From assembly GCA_035544875.1 (NCBI GenBank), contig DASZZP010000015.1, positions 1 to 64,000 of the forward strand: a stretch of 64,000 nucleotides of DNA. The letters run 5' to 3'. The stretch comes from JASLEW01 sp035544875. Lineage in GTDB: Bacteria; Acidobacteriota; Thermoanaerobaculia; Multivoradales; UBA5704. A model generated the notes under the pieces. That model saw only the letters and a program-made list of their open reading frames with translations, searched no databases and had not been told where the DNA came from. The position numbers were made by a program, and so were the translations under genes. Of the stretch, positions 1 to 8,685 are shown in pieces. Numbering within the stretch: position 1 is the stretch's first letter; each line of letters opens with the position of its first letter.

Positions 1-43
1 GATGCTTCGAGAAGGCCTCCACCGCCACATCGCAGCGCCGTTT

Positions 44-120
44 CCGACCTCCGGGAAGTGCCGCACGTCCATAGCCGGACGTGCGGCCGACCTGCCGGAA
101 GTGCCGCAACAGGCGAAAGC
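44..120. repeat. dispersed hairpin repeat, copy 1
   Basis: Two related subunits (44-65 and 87-120, core CGGAAGTGCCGCA) flank a perfect 10-bp inverted repeat: arms 61-70 and 77-86 (CCGCACGTCC/GGACGTGCGG) with a 6-nt loop. The reverse complement of 87-120 matches 51016-51052 almost exactly, and the order subunit-hairpin-subunit is kept there. It looks like a REP-like or small non-autonomous palindromic element. The left boundary is unclear because the window starts nearby. Confidence 0.6.
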
Positions 121-168
121 TGCGGCATCCCTCGGGATCGGCACCGCCGTGTGGGCTAGAACTAAGCC

Positions 169-615
169 CTACTCCTCGCCGGCCGCGCCGCCGCCTGCCG
201 CCGCCTTGCCTTCGACCGAGCGGATGAGCTTGCGCAGCGACACCAGGACCATCGAGTCGACGTCCTCCTGGGTCACGGCATGCTTGGGGCGGCCGGGAGC
301 GGCTGCCGCCGGCTTCTCCCAGGCGTCCGGCTCACCGTGCATGTTCTCGAGGAGCCTCTGCAAGCGGTCCTCGGAAGGGTTGTCACCCTTCGTGAACGGA
401 TAAGCCACGGCGAAAAGCCGCGCCGGAGAGAAGTGGATGACCCCCAGGATGGCGAGGAGGTGCTTGAGCTTGAACTCGAGCCCACCGCGCATCAAGCGGG
501 TGATCGTCCCCACGCTCCAGCCGAGCTCCCGTTCCACATCACGGTAAGTCAGGTTGGACAGCCGGATGGCCGACTGCAACATCGCCGTAATGCGAGCGCC
601 CTCTGATTTCGACAT
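169..615 (-). CDS. small HTH (XRE-like) transcriptional regulator
   Basis: A 148-aa soluble protein. Residues about 10-65 read as a helix-turn-helix of the Cro/XRE type: LTYRDVERELGWSVGTITRL followed by a helix ending LLAILG. The C-terminal half is Ala/Pro-rich with no recognisable domain. I chose the ATG at 615 because the longer upstream reading (to 696) has no family character, and because a TAGACT hexamer lies 7 nt before this ATG, suggesting a leaderless or very short 5' end. Regulator of unknown target; the neighbouring TonB-C gene is on the same strand but upstream, about 100 bp away. The HTH call is moderately sure, the target is not known. Confidence 0.6.
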   Translation of the reverse strand: MSKSEGARITAMLQSAIRLSNLTYRDVERELGWSVGTITRLMRGGLEFKLKHLLAILGVIHFSPARLFAVAYPFTKGDNPSEDRLQRLLENMHGEPDAWEKPAAAAPGRPKHAVTQEDVDSMVLVSLRKLIRSVEGKAAAGGGAAGEE

Positions 616-718
616 GTGATTAAGTCTACAGCAGCCCTTCGGCTCTGCCAAGGGGTGTGCCTCAAATGACAACCGGCTTGCACTGACGGCCACCATGCCG
701 GCTCGGATACCGCGGGGC

Positions 719-2185
719 TCAGCGCGGACGGACCGCGAAATTGATCGTCAGGGTGTAATAGACCTTGACCGGCTTGCCCTCGAGGGTCGCGGGCTTGAAG
801 CGCCAGCCGCAGACCGCGTCGAGGGCACTGGCGGCGAGGATCACCGGGGCGCCGGCGCCCAGCCCGCGCAGGATCACCGGGTTGCGGACCGTCCCTTCGT
901 CATCCAGGATCGCCTCGACGAGCACCTTGCCGCTCAAGCTCTGCTTGCGCGCGGCCTCCGGGTAATAGGGCGGCGGCGCTTCGATCTTCTCCGGCTTCTT
1001 CACCATACGCCCGGATCTGTCGCCGGCCCCTATCCGTGCCGGAAACCGCTGCCGGGGAGCGCTGAACGCCGCCCAGCGCCAGGCCGCCACGGCCTGGCCG
1101 GCTGGACCGTAGGGCGCGAGATCGAGCTGGTAGAGTCCGGGGAGAAGACTCTGCGCCGCCTGCCACCGGCACACCCACGCCTGCTCGTTGGGATCCTGGC
1201 CCGCCCGCGCCAGGGCGCGCAACGCCAGCGTCAATCCCAGGGCGGCGCGCTCGGCTTCTTGCCCACCCCTCAGGCCGGCGTCGTCGAGCAGGCGGTACCA
1301 GCGCCGCTCTGCCTGTTCGGAGGCCGGCAGCCAGTGCTGCTGGCGCAACATCCTTTCGATCGACGCCGCCTCCGCGGAGAGCTTGATGAGCTTGTCGAGC
1401 GGGAGCCTTCCCGGCGGGTTGAGGACCAGAGAGTAGAGCATCGCCACCGGCTGGCCGCTCTTCTTCGCCGGCTCGAAAAGCCAGTCGCGCATCGCCTCGA
1501 GAGCCGTGTAGGCGGCCTCATCGGAGCGCGCCGACAGCACCACCGGGTCGCGCAACCTGCCCTGCGTATCCACGACCGCCTCCAGACGCAGCCACTGCAC
1601 CGGGTCCCAGGCTCCATGGGCCAGCTGCGGCAGCTCGCCTTGCGTCCTGACGGCGGCCTGCACCGCGGGTCCGGGAGGCTCGACGCTCATCCCGTCAGGA
1701 GCCTGGCCGGGCTGGCGCCGCGAGTGTGCCGCGAGGAGCGCTCCCGCCGGCCCAAATGTAAGCAGATCGCCGGCAGGGAACAGCCCTGGGGAGAGCTCCT
1801 GCGCGACCGCCCAGTGCCAGAAGGCCTGGTCGGTCTGTCCCGACCCGGCTTCCGCCACGGCCACTCTCGCCAGCCAGTCGCCGCGGTACCCGGTCCAGAC
1901 GGCGATACGCGGCGCCTGCGCCCGCAGCCGCTGCAAGGCCGCCGGCCACTCTGCCCTGCGGAGCTGGGCATCGATCTCTTCGAAGCTCGGCGCCGGATCC
2001 GCCTCGTCCGCCTGCGGCGCCCGCGGCTGGCCGCCGACGGCGCCGGCGTGCTGCCCGGCTGCGACGGGCAGCCCGAGACCCGTGGCGGTTGGCGTGGGGA
2101 GCCCCGCCATCAGAACGGCCAGCAGCACCGCGAGCCGGCGCCCGACTGCAACGCGGCGCCGGCTTACGCTGGTGATTTCGCGCAT
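719..2185 (-). CDS. exported protein with two TonB-C-like domains
   Basis: 488 aa. The N-terminus (RRRVAVGRRLAVLLAVLMAGL) is a signal peptide or anchor. The C-terminal about 90 residues are a TonB C-terminal-type domain: a YPEAARK motif, then SGKVLVEAILDDEGTVRNP and a final GWRFKPATLEGKPV. A second, weaker copy sits near residues 190-260 (LRLEAVVDTQGRLRDPVVL ... WLFEPAKKSG). Such proteins are periplasmic and usually carry envelope energy-transduction-like domains without ExbB/ExbD nearby; none is seen here. The middle is helical and Ala-rich, possibly TPR-like. Substrate unknown. Confidence 0.7.
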   Translation of the reverse strand: MREITSVSRRRVAVGRRLAVLLAVLMAGLPTPTATGLGLPVAAGQHAGAVGGQPRAPQADEADPAPSFEEIDAQLRRAEWPAALQRLRAQAPRIAVWTGYRGDWLARVAVAEAGSGQTDQAFWHWAVAQELSPGLFPAGDLLTFGPAGALLAAHSRRQPGQAPDGMSVEPPGPAVQAAVRTQGELPQLAHGAWDPVQWLRLEAVVDTQGRLRDPVVLSARSDEAAYTALEAMRDWLFEPAKKSGQPVAMLYSLVLNPPGRLPLDKLIKLSAEAASIERMLRQQHWLPASEQAERRWYRLLDDAGLRGGQEAERAALGLTLALRALARAGQDPNEQAWVCRWQAAQSLLPGLYQLDLAPYGPAGQAVAAWRWAAFSAPRQRFPARIGAGDRSGRMVKKPEKIEAPPPYYPEAARKQSLSGKVLVEAILDDEGTVRNPVILRGLGAGAPVILAASALDAVCGWRFKPATLEGKPVKVYYTLTINFAVRPR

Positions 2186-2292
2186 CCTAAACTCCCGATC
2201 CTCAGGGCGAGTCTATCCGCAACCGCTCCTGCGAGCGCGGCTCGGATGCGCTCGTCCTCGAGACCCGCCTCCCCCGATCGGGCCGGGCATGA

Positions 2293-3129
2293 TCACGCAA
2301 TGACCGAGACCATTTCGAGCACCTTCGAACCAAGTGCGCGGTCACCGCTGATCTCGGCGCGCCTCAGCGCCTCTGCGCCCCGAATTCCACGGGTGAAGAT
2401 CTTCCAGGCGTCTTGCGCCGCAATCGTCACCTGCGCGGCGGCGGTGGCGCTTCCGCCGGCGAAGAGTCTCCAGGCCGCCGCATCCCGCCTTACGATCCAC
2501 TGGCCGCCTGCGGGACCCGAGATCGTGAGCTGTACCTCGACTCCGTCAGATGCAGGTACGTCGCGATATGTGTGTGGCAATGCGCGAACAAAAGTCTCCA
2601 GCACCGGAGCGAACAGCCGCGGCTCATAGAGATCCGGCCGCCCCGTGGCGTCCCGGATCTGTTGTTGATGGTGCCACCGCTCGGTGTATTCGCGCGCGAG
2701 ATCGAGCCATACGGGCGCCGGCTGCGGCCCCGCCCAGCTCACCGCTTCGCCGACGGCGAGGGGATCGAGAGACAGGAAGTACCGTTCCACTTGGGGCCCC
2801 GTGAACGCCAGCAAGTCGCGCAGCACACGCGAGCTCATCCGCCGCGCCGCATCGACCCACGAGGCGTTGAGGCGATTGACGAGGGACACCAGGTCTTCCC
2901 AGGTCGTGATCGAAGCACCCGGCGGCGTGTACCTGTCACGACGGCGCGAGAGGATCCCGATATCGCCGCCAAGCAGGTGTAATGCTACGTCGTTGACATT
3001 CCAAGTTCCCGCCGCCGTCGGCAGCAGCCATTCATCCGGGCCAAGAGCGTCGAGCAACGACAAGAGCTGCTTTCTCAACTCCGGGAATAGATCGATGACC
3101 AGGATGGGGGGCGGAGACATTATTTCCAT
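2293..3129 (-). CDS. maleylpyruvate isomerase/DinB-like protein
   Basis: 278 aa, cytoplasmic. The N-terminal about 160 residues resemble the mycothiol-dependent maleylpyruvate isomerase N-terminal (DinB-like four-helix) domain: WNVNDVALHLLGGDIGIL, with a His in the first helix pair (VALHLL), and ERWHHQQQIRDATGRPDLYEP. The C-terminal about 90 residues look like the small sterol-carrier-like domain found in these proteins (QVTIAAQDAWKIFTRGI). Actual substrate is unknown; many members are thiol-dependent enzymes or of unassigned function. Start at 3129 (MEIMSPPP) is the first ATG; the ATG at 3120 is an equal alternative. Confidence 0.7.
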   Translation of the reverse strand: MEIMSPPPILVIDLFPELRKQLLSLLDALGPDEWLLPTAAGTWNVNDVALHLLGGDIGILSRRRDRYTPPGASITTWEDLVSLVNRLNASWVDAARRMSSRVLRDLLAFTGPQVERYFLSLDPLAVGEAVSWAGPQPAPVWLDLAREYTERWHHQQQIRDATGRPDLYEPRLFAPVLETFVRALPHTYRDVPASDGVEVQLTISGPAGGQWIVRRDAAAWRLFAGGSATAAAQVTIAAQDAWKIFTRGIRGAEALRRAEISGDRALGSKVLEMVSVIA

Positions 3130-3298
3130 GCCTGCTGTCGGCGGAGCTTAATCAATACGGCACAACCGCCGCGTCCCAATCGATCACTTGCAGGCCGCGC
3201 CCGGGCCGGCAGCGCCCGGCGACGAGCAGACCACGGACCGCTCCGGGCAAAAAAAACACAACTAGGCCCTCTAACTCTAACCGATGGTGTGCGCCCGG

Positions 3299-4753
3299 CT
3301 AGGGCTTGAGGTCGGTGACCGGACCGAACTGCTCGAGATCCGGCTTGACCTTGGCGCCGTCGCCGACCACCACCACCAGCTGCTTGCGCGAGGCGAGGTA
3401 GCCCTTCCCCACCCGCTCGACGTCGGCGGCGGCGACGGCATTGATCTTGGGCACGAACTCGCTCAGCTCCTCGGGCGGGAGGCCGTTGACCCAGTTGGCA
3501 GCGAGGACGTTGGCGATCGCGCCCTGCAGCTGGTTGCGCAGCAGGTAGAGGCCGGACTGGAAGCGCTTGGCGGTGGCGAGCTCCTCGGCGGTCGGCTGGG
3601 TGGTGCCCATGCGGTCGAGCTCGTAGAAGATCTCGTTGAGCGCCGGCGCCGTGACGTCGTTGCGCACGTCGGCGCGGACCCGCAGGCGCCCGCCGGCCTG
3701 GCGCGGCGTCACTCCCGAGGCGGGCGAGTAGGAGTAGCCCTTGTCCTCGCGGATGTTCTTGGTCAGCCGGCTGACGAACGAGCCGCCGAGGACGGTGTTG
3801 GCGACCACGATCGGATAGTAGTCGGGATCGCTCATCCTGGGCGCCGGAGCGCCGACCAGGAGGAGCGACTGCACGGAGTTGGGGCGGTCGACGAGATAGA
3901 TGGCGTGCGCGACCGAGGCCGGTGCGGGCGGTGTCGCTGGCGCCGCCTCGCCAACGCCTTTCCAGCCGCCGAAGCCGGCGGCGATGGTCTTGCTGACGGC
4001 GGCGGCGGCGACGTCGCCGACCACGACCAGCAGGGCGCGCTCAGGGCGAAAACGGCGCGCGAACTCGCGTTCGAGGATCGCGGGCGTGGTCGCGGCGATC
4101 GACTCGGGAGTGGGCGCGACGACGTGGTAAGGATGGTCGCCGTAGAGCGCCCGCGCGAATGCCTTGGCGCCCAGGAACTCGGGCGTCGAGAGGCGCGCCT
4201 GGAGGCCCTGGAGGGCATTGGACTGGGCGAGCTTGACCTCGCCGGCGGGGAACGAGGCATGGCGCGCGACGTCCGCGAGGATGCGCAGGATGCGCTCGGC
4301 GCCCGAGGAGAGACCGTTCACGGTGACGAAGAGCGCATCCTCGGTCGCGTCGGCGGAGATCTGGCCGCCTGCCGCCTGCAGCTCCTCGGCGAGCTGCTTC
4401 GCGGTGCGGGTGGCGGTGCCGTCCTTGACGGTCTCGACCAGCAGCTCCGACAGACCCGGGAGCTCCTTGGGGTCGGCGGCGCCGCCGCCGCGGACGACCA
4501 GGATCGCGGTCAGTTTCGGGAACCCCGGGCGCGGCACGATCCAGACCGTGAGCCCCTCGGGGGTCGTGAAGTGGGTGATCGGGGGAACCGGCAGCGGCCG
4601 GTCGGCGCCGAAGGGCGGCAGCTCCTTGGGGAGCGGCGGGTCCGCGGCCGCCCGGAGGCCCGCGGGCGAAAGCAGGGAGGCCGCGAGGGCGAGCGCGAAG
4701 GCGAAGGCGGCCGCGCCGGCGCGCAGGCCTGACGTCTTCTTGGCGGCATTCAT
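3299..4753 (-). CDS. M16 family peptidase-like subunit, zinc site degenerate
   Basis: 484 aa with an N-terminal signal peptide (residues about 10-35, AAAFAFALALAASLLSPAGL). The fold is M16 (pitrilysin/processing-peptidase-like), but at the position of the HxxEH zinc motif it has LSELLVE, so no zinc ligands are visible. It keeps the late Arg/Tyr substrate-binding region (NIREDKGYSYSP). This is the pattern of the non-catalytic partner in paired bacterial M16 proteases. Its ATG overlaps the stop of the upstream active subunit as ATGA (4750-4753), so the two are translationally coupled and probably form a heterodimer in the periplasm. Confidence 0.85.
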   Translation of the reverse strand: MNAAKKTSGLRAGAAAFAFALALAASLLSPAGLRAAADPPLPKELPPFGADRPLPVPPITHFTTPEGLTVWIVPRPGFPKLTAILVVRGGGAADPKELPGLSELLVETVKDGTATRTAKQLAEELQAAGGQISADATEDALFVTVNGLSSGAERILRILADVARHASFPAGEVKLAQSNALQGLQARLSTPEFLGAKAFARALYGDHPYHVVAPTPESIAATTPAILEREFARRFRPERALLVVVGDVAAAAVSKTIAAGFGGWKGVGEAAPATPPAPASVAHAIYLVDRPNSVQSLLLVGAPAPRMSDPDYYPIVVANTVLGGSFVSRLTKNIREDKGYSYSPASGVTPRQAGGRLRVRADVRNDVTAPALNEIFYELDRMGTTQPTAEELATAKRFQSGLYLLRNQLQGAIANVLAANWVNGLPPEELSEFVPKINAVAAADVERVGKGYLASRKQLVVVVGDGAKVKPDLEQFGPVTDLKP

Positions 4754-6156
4754 GGCGCGTTTCCTTTTTTCTCCGCGGCCGGCTGGCGGTCGACGACGGT
4801 GCGGTTGGCGGCGGTCAGGTAGGTGGCGGCGACGCGCTGCAGGTCGGCCGAGGTGACGGCGGAGATCTTGGCGGGCAGCGTGTTGATGAGCGCCGCGTCG
4901 CCGGTGAACAGCTGCAGCAGCGCGATCGAGTTGGCGCGGTTGAGCGGCAGCTCCAGGTTGGAGTAGAGGTCCGACACCATCTTGGTGGTGGTGCGCCGGA
5001 GCTCCTCGGCGGGCACGCCGCCGCTGGCGATCCTGGCGACCGCCTCGTCGATGGCGGCGACCACGGACCTGGCGTCGGTCGTCGGCTTGTAGAGCCCGAA
5101 GACGGTGAGCAGCGTCGGCCCGTTGAACGACCAGGGGTCGCCGAGCGGCCAGGCGAGACCACCCTGGACGTTGAGCATCAGCTCCTTGCCCTTGACCAGG
5201 CCGAGATAGAGGCGCGAGGTCTCGCCGTTCGCGAGCAGATCGGCGAGCACCGCGGCCGGGACATGGTCGCGCGAGCCGCGCGCGGGCATCTTCCAGCCGA
5301 CGGCCACGGCCGGCACACGCGCCAGCGGATCGCTCTGGGTAAGGGTCCGCTCGGCAGTGTTGAGCACCTCGCTGGTGTCGGGCGGCGGCGGGGTCGGGCG
5401 CCGGGCGATGCCGCCGAAGTACTTCTCGATCTTGGCGAAGACGTCGGCTGGCGTGACGTCGCCGGCGATGGCGATGACCGCGTTGTTGGGGCCGTAGAAG
5501 CTGTTGTAGAACGACTCGACGTCGGCGAGGGTCGCGGCGTCGAGATCGGCGAACGAGCCATAGCCGTCGTGGTTGTTCTCCCACCTGTCGAACGCCTTGG
5601 CCGACAGGTCGGTCCAGTAGAAGATGCCGTAGGGCCGGTTCTTGACGTTGACCCGGATCTCCTCTTTGACCACGTCGCGCTGGTTGTCGAGGTTCTTCTG
5701 CGAGAAGTCGAGCGTCTTCATGCGGTCGGCCTCGAGCCACAAGATGGGGTCGAGGGCGGAGACCGGCGCGGTGGCGATGTAGTTGGTGTAGTCGTAGCGG
5801 GTCGAGCCGTTGTGCAGGCCGCCGCCGCCCTCGATGACCCGGGCGAGGACGCCCTTGGGAGCGTTGGGCGTGCCCTCGAACATGACGTGCTCGAACAGGT
5901 GGGCGAAGCCCGTGCGCCCCTTGGGCTCCAGCCGGAAACCGATGCGGTAGACGGTGGAGATGCCGAAGGTGGGGGCCGCGTGGTCCTCGGAGACCACGAC
6001 CGTCAGACCGTTGGGGAAAGTCTTGACGGCGATGGGCAGCCGCCAGGCGGGCGGGGGCGGCGCCTGCGCGGCGGCGGCGGCGGTCGCGGCGGCGGCCGGC
6101 CCCGGCAGGAAGAGGCAGAGCGCCAGCAGCGCGGCTGACGGCAGTGGTCTGTGCAT
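4750..6156 (-). CDS. M16 family zinc metallopeptidase (active subunit), exported
   Basis: 468 aa with a signal peptide (LLALCLFLPGPAAA). The inverted zinc motif HLFEH is at residues 86-90, and the third ligand Glu166 lies in KEEIRVN, 76 residues later, exactly as expected for M16. It should degrade peptides in the periplasm. I chose ATG 6156 over the upstream ATG at 6258 because GGAGGA lies just before it and because the signal peptide follows directly. The gene is followed with ATGA overlap by the degenerate M16 partner. Function in processing versus peptide clearance is not determinable. Confidence 0.9.
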   Translation of the reverse strand: MHRPLPSAALLALCLFLPGPAAAATAAAAAQAPPPPAWRLPIAVKTFPNGLTVVVSEDHAAPTFGISTVYRIGFRLEPKGRTGFAHLFEHVMFEGTPNAPKGVLARVIEGGGGLHNGSTRYDYTNYIATAPVSALDPILWLEADRMKTLDFSQKNLDNQRDVVKEEIRVNVKNRPYGIFYWTDLSAKAFDRWENNHDGYGSFADLDAATLADVESFYNSFYGPNNAVIAIAGDVTPADVFAKIEKYFGGIARRPTPPPPDTSEVLNTAERTLTQSDPLARVPAVAVGWKMPARGSRDHVPAAVLADLLANGETSRLYLGLVKGKELMLNVQGGLAWPLGDPWSFNGPTLLTVFGLYKPTTDARSVVAAIDEAVARIASGGVPAEELRRTTTKMVSDLYSNLELPLNRANSIALLQLFTGDAALINTLPAKISAVTSADLQRVAATYLTAANRTVVDRQPAAEKKGNAP

Positions 6157-6394
6157 GAGTCCTCCTCGACGAATCAGCTCGGGTGGGCCAAGATACGCTG
6201 GCGAGATACGTTTGCGCAAGGGAAAAGTTGCTCGTTGCTCGACGGGTGGCAGATTCAAAATCCAACCTTCAATTAGCCCAGAGTGGGATTTGCGCTTTCA
6301 ACGCGCCCTGCCCGAGCAGCAGCCGGGCGACGGCGCGCGTCGTCTCGCCGATGAAGCGCAGCCACTCACCCTCGCCGCGCTCGGCGTCCCGCGC
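6157..6394. other. intergenic region
   Basis: About 240 bp between the M16 gene start and the true end of the conserved reading frame that terminates at 6395. It must hold the promoter of the M16 pair, but no convincing -35/-10 pair stands out. No RNA gene or repeat recognised. Confidence 0.4.
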
Positions 6395-6535
6395 TCAGGG
6401 CACGATCCAGTCGCTGGCGGCCGCCAGCCCGCCGGGAGCGCCCGCGGCGGGCTTGACGATGTAGCAGCCCTGCGAGGCGAAGCGCTGCCCGGCGCCCAGG
6501 CCGAGGCGCGGGAAGACCCCGGGGTTGGCGTCTCT
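6395..6535 (-). other. conserved C-terminal tail lying beyond an in-frame TAA
   Basis: Directly after the TAA at 6538-6536, the same frame stays open for 46 codons to a TGA at 6397-6395. The translation contains FPRLGLGAGQRFASQGCYIV and ends SDWIVP. From memory this is the usual C-terminus of the periplasmic-binding part of these cytochrome c fusions (FPRLSLGPGQRFASKG-like, ending DWIVP). The tail is therefore real coding sequence that has been cut off by one stop codon, by recent mutation, sequencing error or readthrough. Confidence 0.7.
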
Positions 6536-8683
6536 TTAGGCCTCACGCTCGAGGGTCTCCACGAAGTAGTCGCGGGAGAAGCGGCCGGCCATGCGGTCGA
6601 GCGCGTCGTCGGCCGCGGCGAGCGCGAACAGGGTGTCCAGCTCGATGCGCTCGTGCGCGCTCGCCACGCCGCGGGCCCGCAGCCAGGCGTGCGCCCGCCG
6701 GGCATGGGGGACGGGGTTTCCGGGGAGGGCGTAGCGGAAGGTCAGGAAGGTGCGGTCGCCGAGCGCCGGCGGCAGCGGCGGCAGCTCCTCGCCGAGCAGG
6801 CTGTAGGAGAGATAGAGCTTCGCGGCGCCGCTCGCCGCGACCGCCGGCGCCAGGGCGACGAGGTCGGCGCGGTCGAGCCACAGCACCAGCGCCGTGGGCG
6901 CCTCGGGGTCGGCCGGCAGCAGGCTGGCGAGCGCCTTCAGGTTGGCGCCGGTCGTGGCTGTGCCGGCGGCGTCGAGCGCCAGGTCGGCAAGGCGTACGCC
7001 CTTCTCGCCTCGCAGCTCCTCGCGCAGCGCGGCGGCCGGCACCCGCCCCGGCGGCTGGTCGCGGAACAGCTGGACGATCCTCACTGGGCGGCCCGCCACC
7101 GCTGAAGCCGCCAGGTGGCGGCCGAGGGCCCGCGCCTCGAGCGTCAGGCCGGCCGACAGATAGAGGGTCCAGGCGCCGGCCGGCGCGGCCACCGGCAGAT
7201 CGACGTTCGGGAAGACGCAGGGCACTGCGGTGCGCTCGCAGAACTCGTGCACCGGCCGCCACTCGCCGGCGCCCAAGCCGCTCAGCAGGGCGAAGACCGG
7301 CTGCTCGCCGTAGCTCCGGGCGAGCTGCGCCGCCCAGCTCGCCGGCGGCCCCTCGAGCTGCCAGACGTGGAGCACCCATTCGCGCCAGGTCTGGCGGAAA
7401 CTGGCCCTTGTCCCGGGCGACGCCGCCGGGCGATCGAGCAGGTGGCGCGTCTCGGCGTTGCGGTAGCGGAAAAACGCCTCCACGACGTCGAGCATCGCCC
7501 GCTTCCTGCCCGCATCGACCTCCGGCGCCACCACCACCGCGAAATGGATCGCGGTCGCACCCACGCCTGGCGCCGGCGCGGCGGAGAGCGTGCGGAGATA
7601 GGCGATGAGATCGCCGAGGTCGGGCTCGTCAACCTCATAGCGCGGCATCAGCGGGTCGAGCGCCCGGCCCTCGGGGTCGATGCCGCGCCGCAGCGCCGCC
7701 GCAAGGCTCGCGGCGGTGTAGGCCGGGCGCTCCCGCGCCGCGCGCAGCCGGGTCCACGAGGCCTGGGAGAGCTCTTCCTGGTAGAGCTTGCCGAGCAGCT
7801 CGGCGGCCGAGGGCGGCGTGCCGGAGAACAGCGCCGGACCGGTCACCGGCGGCACCAGAGTTCCCCCTTCGACGCCGCCGAAGCCGCTCGGCCGGTGGCA
7901 GCTCGCGCAGGCGAGCTGCGCGCCGGCGATCGGCACGTCGCCCTGCGTGAGGCCGCGCAGCGGGCGGCCGGACGGCAGCACGCCTTCGCGGTAGATTCGC
8001 CGGCCCCGCTCCACCGCCGAGGCGGGCGCTTCCCCGGAGACCGCTTCCCCGGGCAGCCCGCCAGCGGCCCCAGCCGCAGCCGGGGCGGCATCCGGCGCGG
8101 CCGCTGCGGAGCCGGCCAGACGGACCTCGGCCGCCAGCTCCGCGGCACTCAGGAAACCTTCCAGGCGCAGCCAGGGGCGCCGCGGCCCGGCCTGGACGAA
8201 GGTCAAGGGCTCGTGCCGCATCTTGTTGCCGCGGTAGGCGTCGAAGGCGCGCTCGACCGCGATCACGTCTTCCAGCCGCCCGCCGAGCAGCCGCCAGCGC
8301 GGCCCGGCCTGGAAGCGGCGGGCATACGCCGCCAACCGCACCGGCGCGTCGAAGTCGGGATCGATCGAAATCGACACCAGGCGGGCTCGCGGCAGCTTCT
8401 CCTGGACGGCCGCGAAAGTGCCAGACAAGACCGGGCAGATCGTCGAGCAGCTGGTGAAGATGAACTGCAGCAGGACCGGGCCGCCGGCAGCCAGCTCGTC
8501 GGCCAGCCGCACCCGCGCGCCGGCCTGGTCCACCAGCGTGACGTCGGGAGGCCGGTAGTCGGCGGCCGAGCGGGTGTAGCGCGCCTCCGTGCCCCGCGCC
8601 GGAGCGGGCGCCCAGACCAATAGGCTGCCGAGCAGCGCCAAGACGGCCAGGCGGCGCGCGGCCGGGCGGTCTGCGGCCATCAT
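6536..8683 (-). CDS. SCO1 - cytochrome c - periplasmic binding protein fusion (stops early)
   Basis: 715 aa up to TAA, with a signal peptide (RRLAVLALLGSLLVWAPAPA). Residues about 40-190 form a SCO1/SenC thioredoxin-fold domain with the copper-binding CxxxC intact (C79, C83; FTSCSTICP) and the ligand-type His157 (MRHEPLTF). Residues about 225-325 form a class I cytochrome c domain with CASCH at 259-263. The remainder is a Peripla_BP_6-like domain (HFAVVVAPEVDAGRKRA onward). The conserved frame continues past the TAA. It starts 3 bp after the preceding gene's stop (two adjacent ATGs at 8683 and 8680). Last gene of the redox operon; likely a periplasmic electron-transfer or copper-delivery module. 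Confidence 0.8.
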   Translation of the reverse strand: MMAADRPAARRLAVLALLGSLLVWAPAPARGTEARYTRSAADYRPPDVTLVDQAGARVRLADELAAGGPVLLQFIFTSCSTICPVLSGTFAAVQEKLPRARLVSISIDPDFDAPVRLAAYARRFQAGPRWRLLGGRLEDVIAVERAFDAYRGNKMRHEPLTFVQAGPRRPWLRLEGFLSAAELAAEVRLAGSAAAAPDAAPAAAGAAGGLPGEAVSGEAPASAVERGRRIYREGVLPSGRPLRGLTQGDVPIAGAQLACASCHRPSGFGGVEGGTLVPPVTGPALFSGTPPSAAELLGKLYQEELSQASWTRLRAARERPAYTAASLAAALRRGIDPEGRALDPLMPRYEVDEPDLGDLIAYLRTLSAAPAPGVGATAIHFAVVVAPEVDAGRKRAMLDVVEAFFRYRNAETRHLLDRPAASPGTRASFRQTWREWVLHVWQLEGPPASWAAQLARSYGEQPVFALLSGLGAGEWRPVHEFCERTAVPCVFPNVDLPVAAPAGAWTLYLSAGLTLEARALGRHLAASAVAGRPVRIVQLFRDQPPGRVPAAALREELRGEKGVRLADLALDAAGTATTGANLKALASLLPADPEAPTALVLWLDRADLVALAPAVAASGAAKLYLSYSLLGEELPPLPPALGDRTFLTFRYALPGNPVPHARRAHAWLRARGVASAHERIELDTLFALAAADDALDRMAGRFSRDYFVETLEREA

Positions 8684-8685
8684 GG

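Noticed and set aside
695..2629. Long plus-strand open frame opposite the TonB-C-domain gene
   Set aside because: It is an antisense shadow; the minus-strand translation has a signal peptide and domain motifs, whereas the plus-strand one is Arg/Pro-rich without any family pattern.
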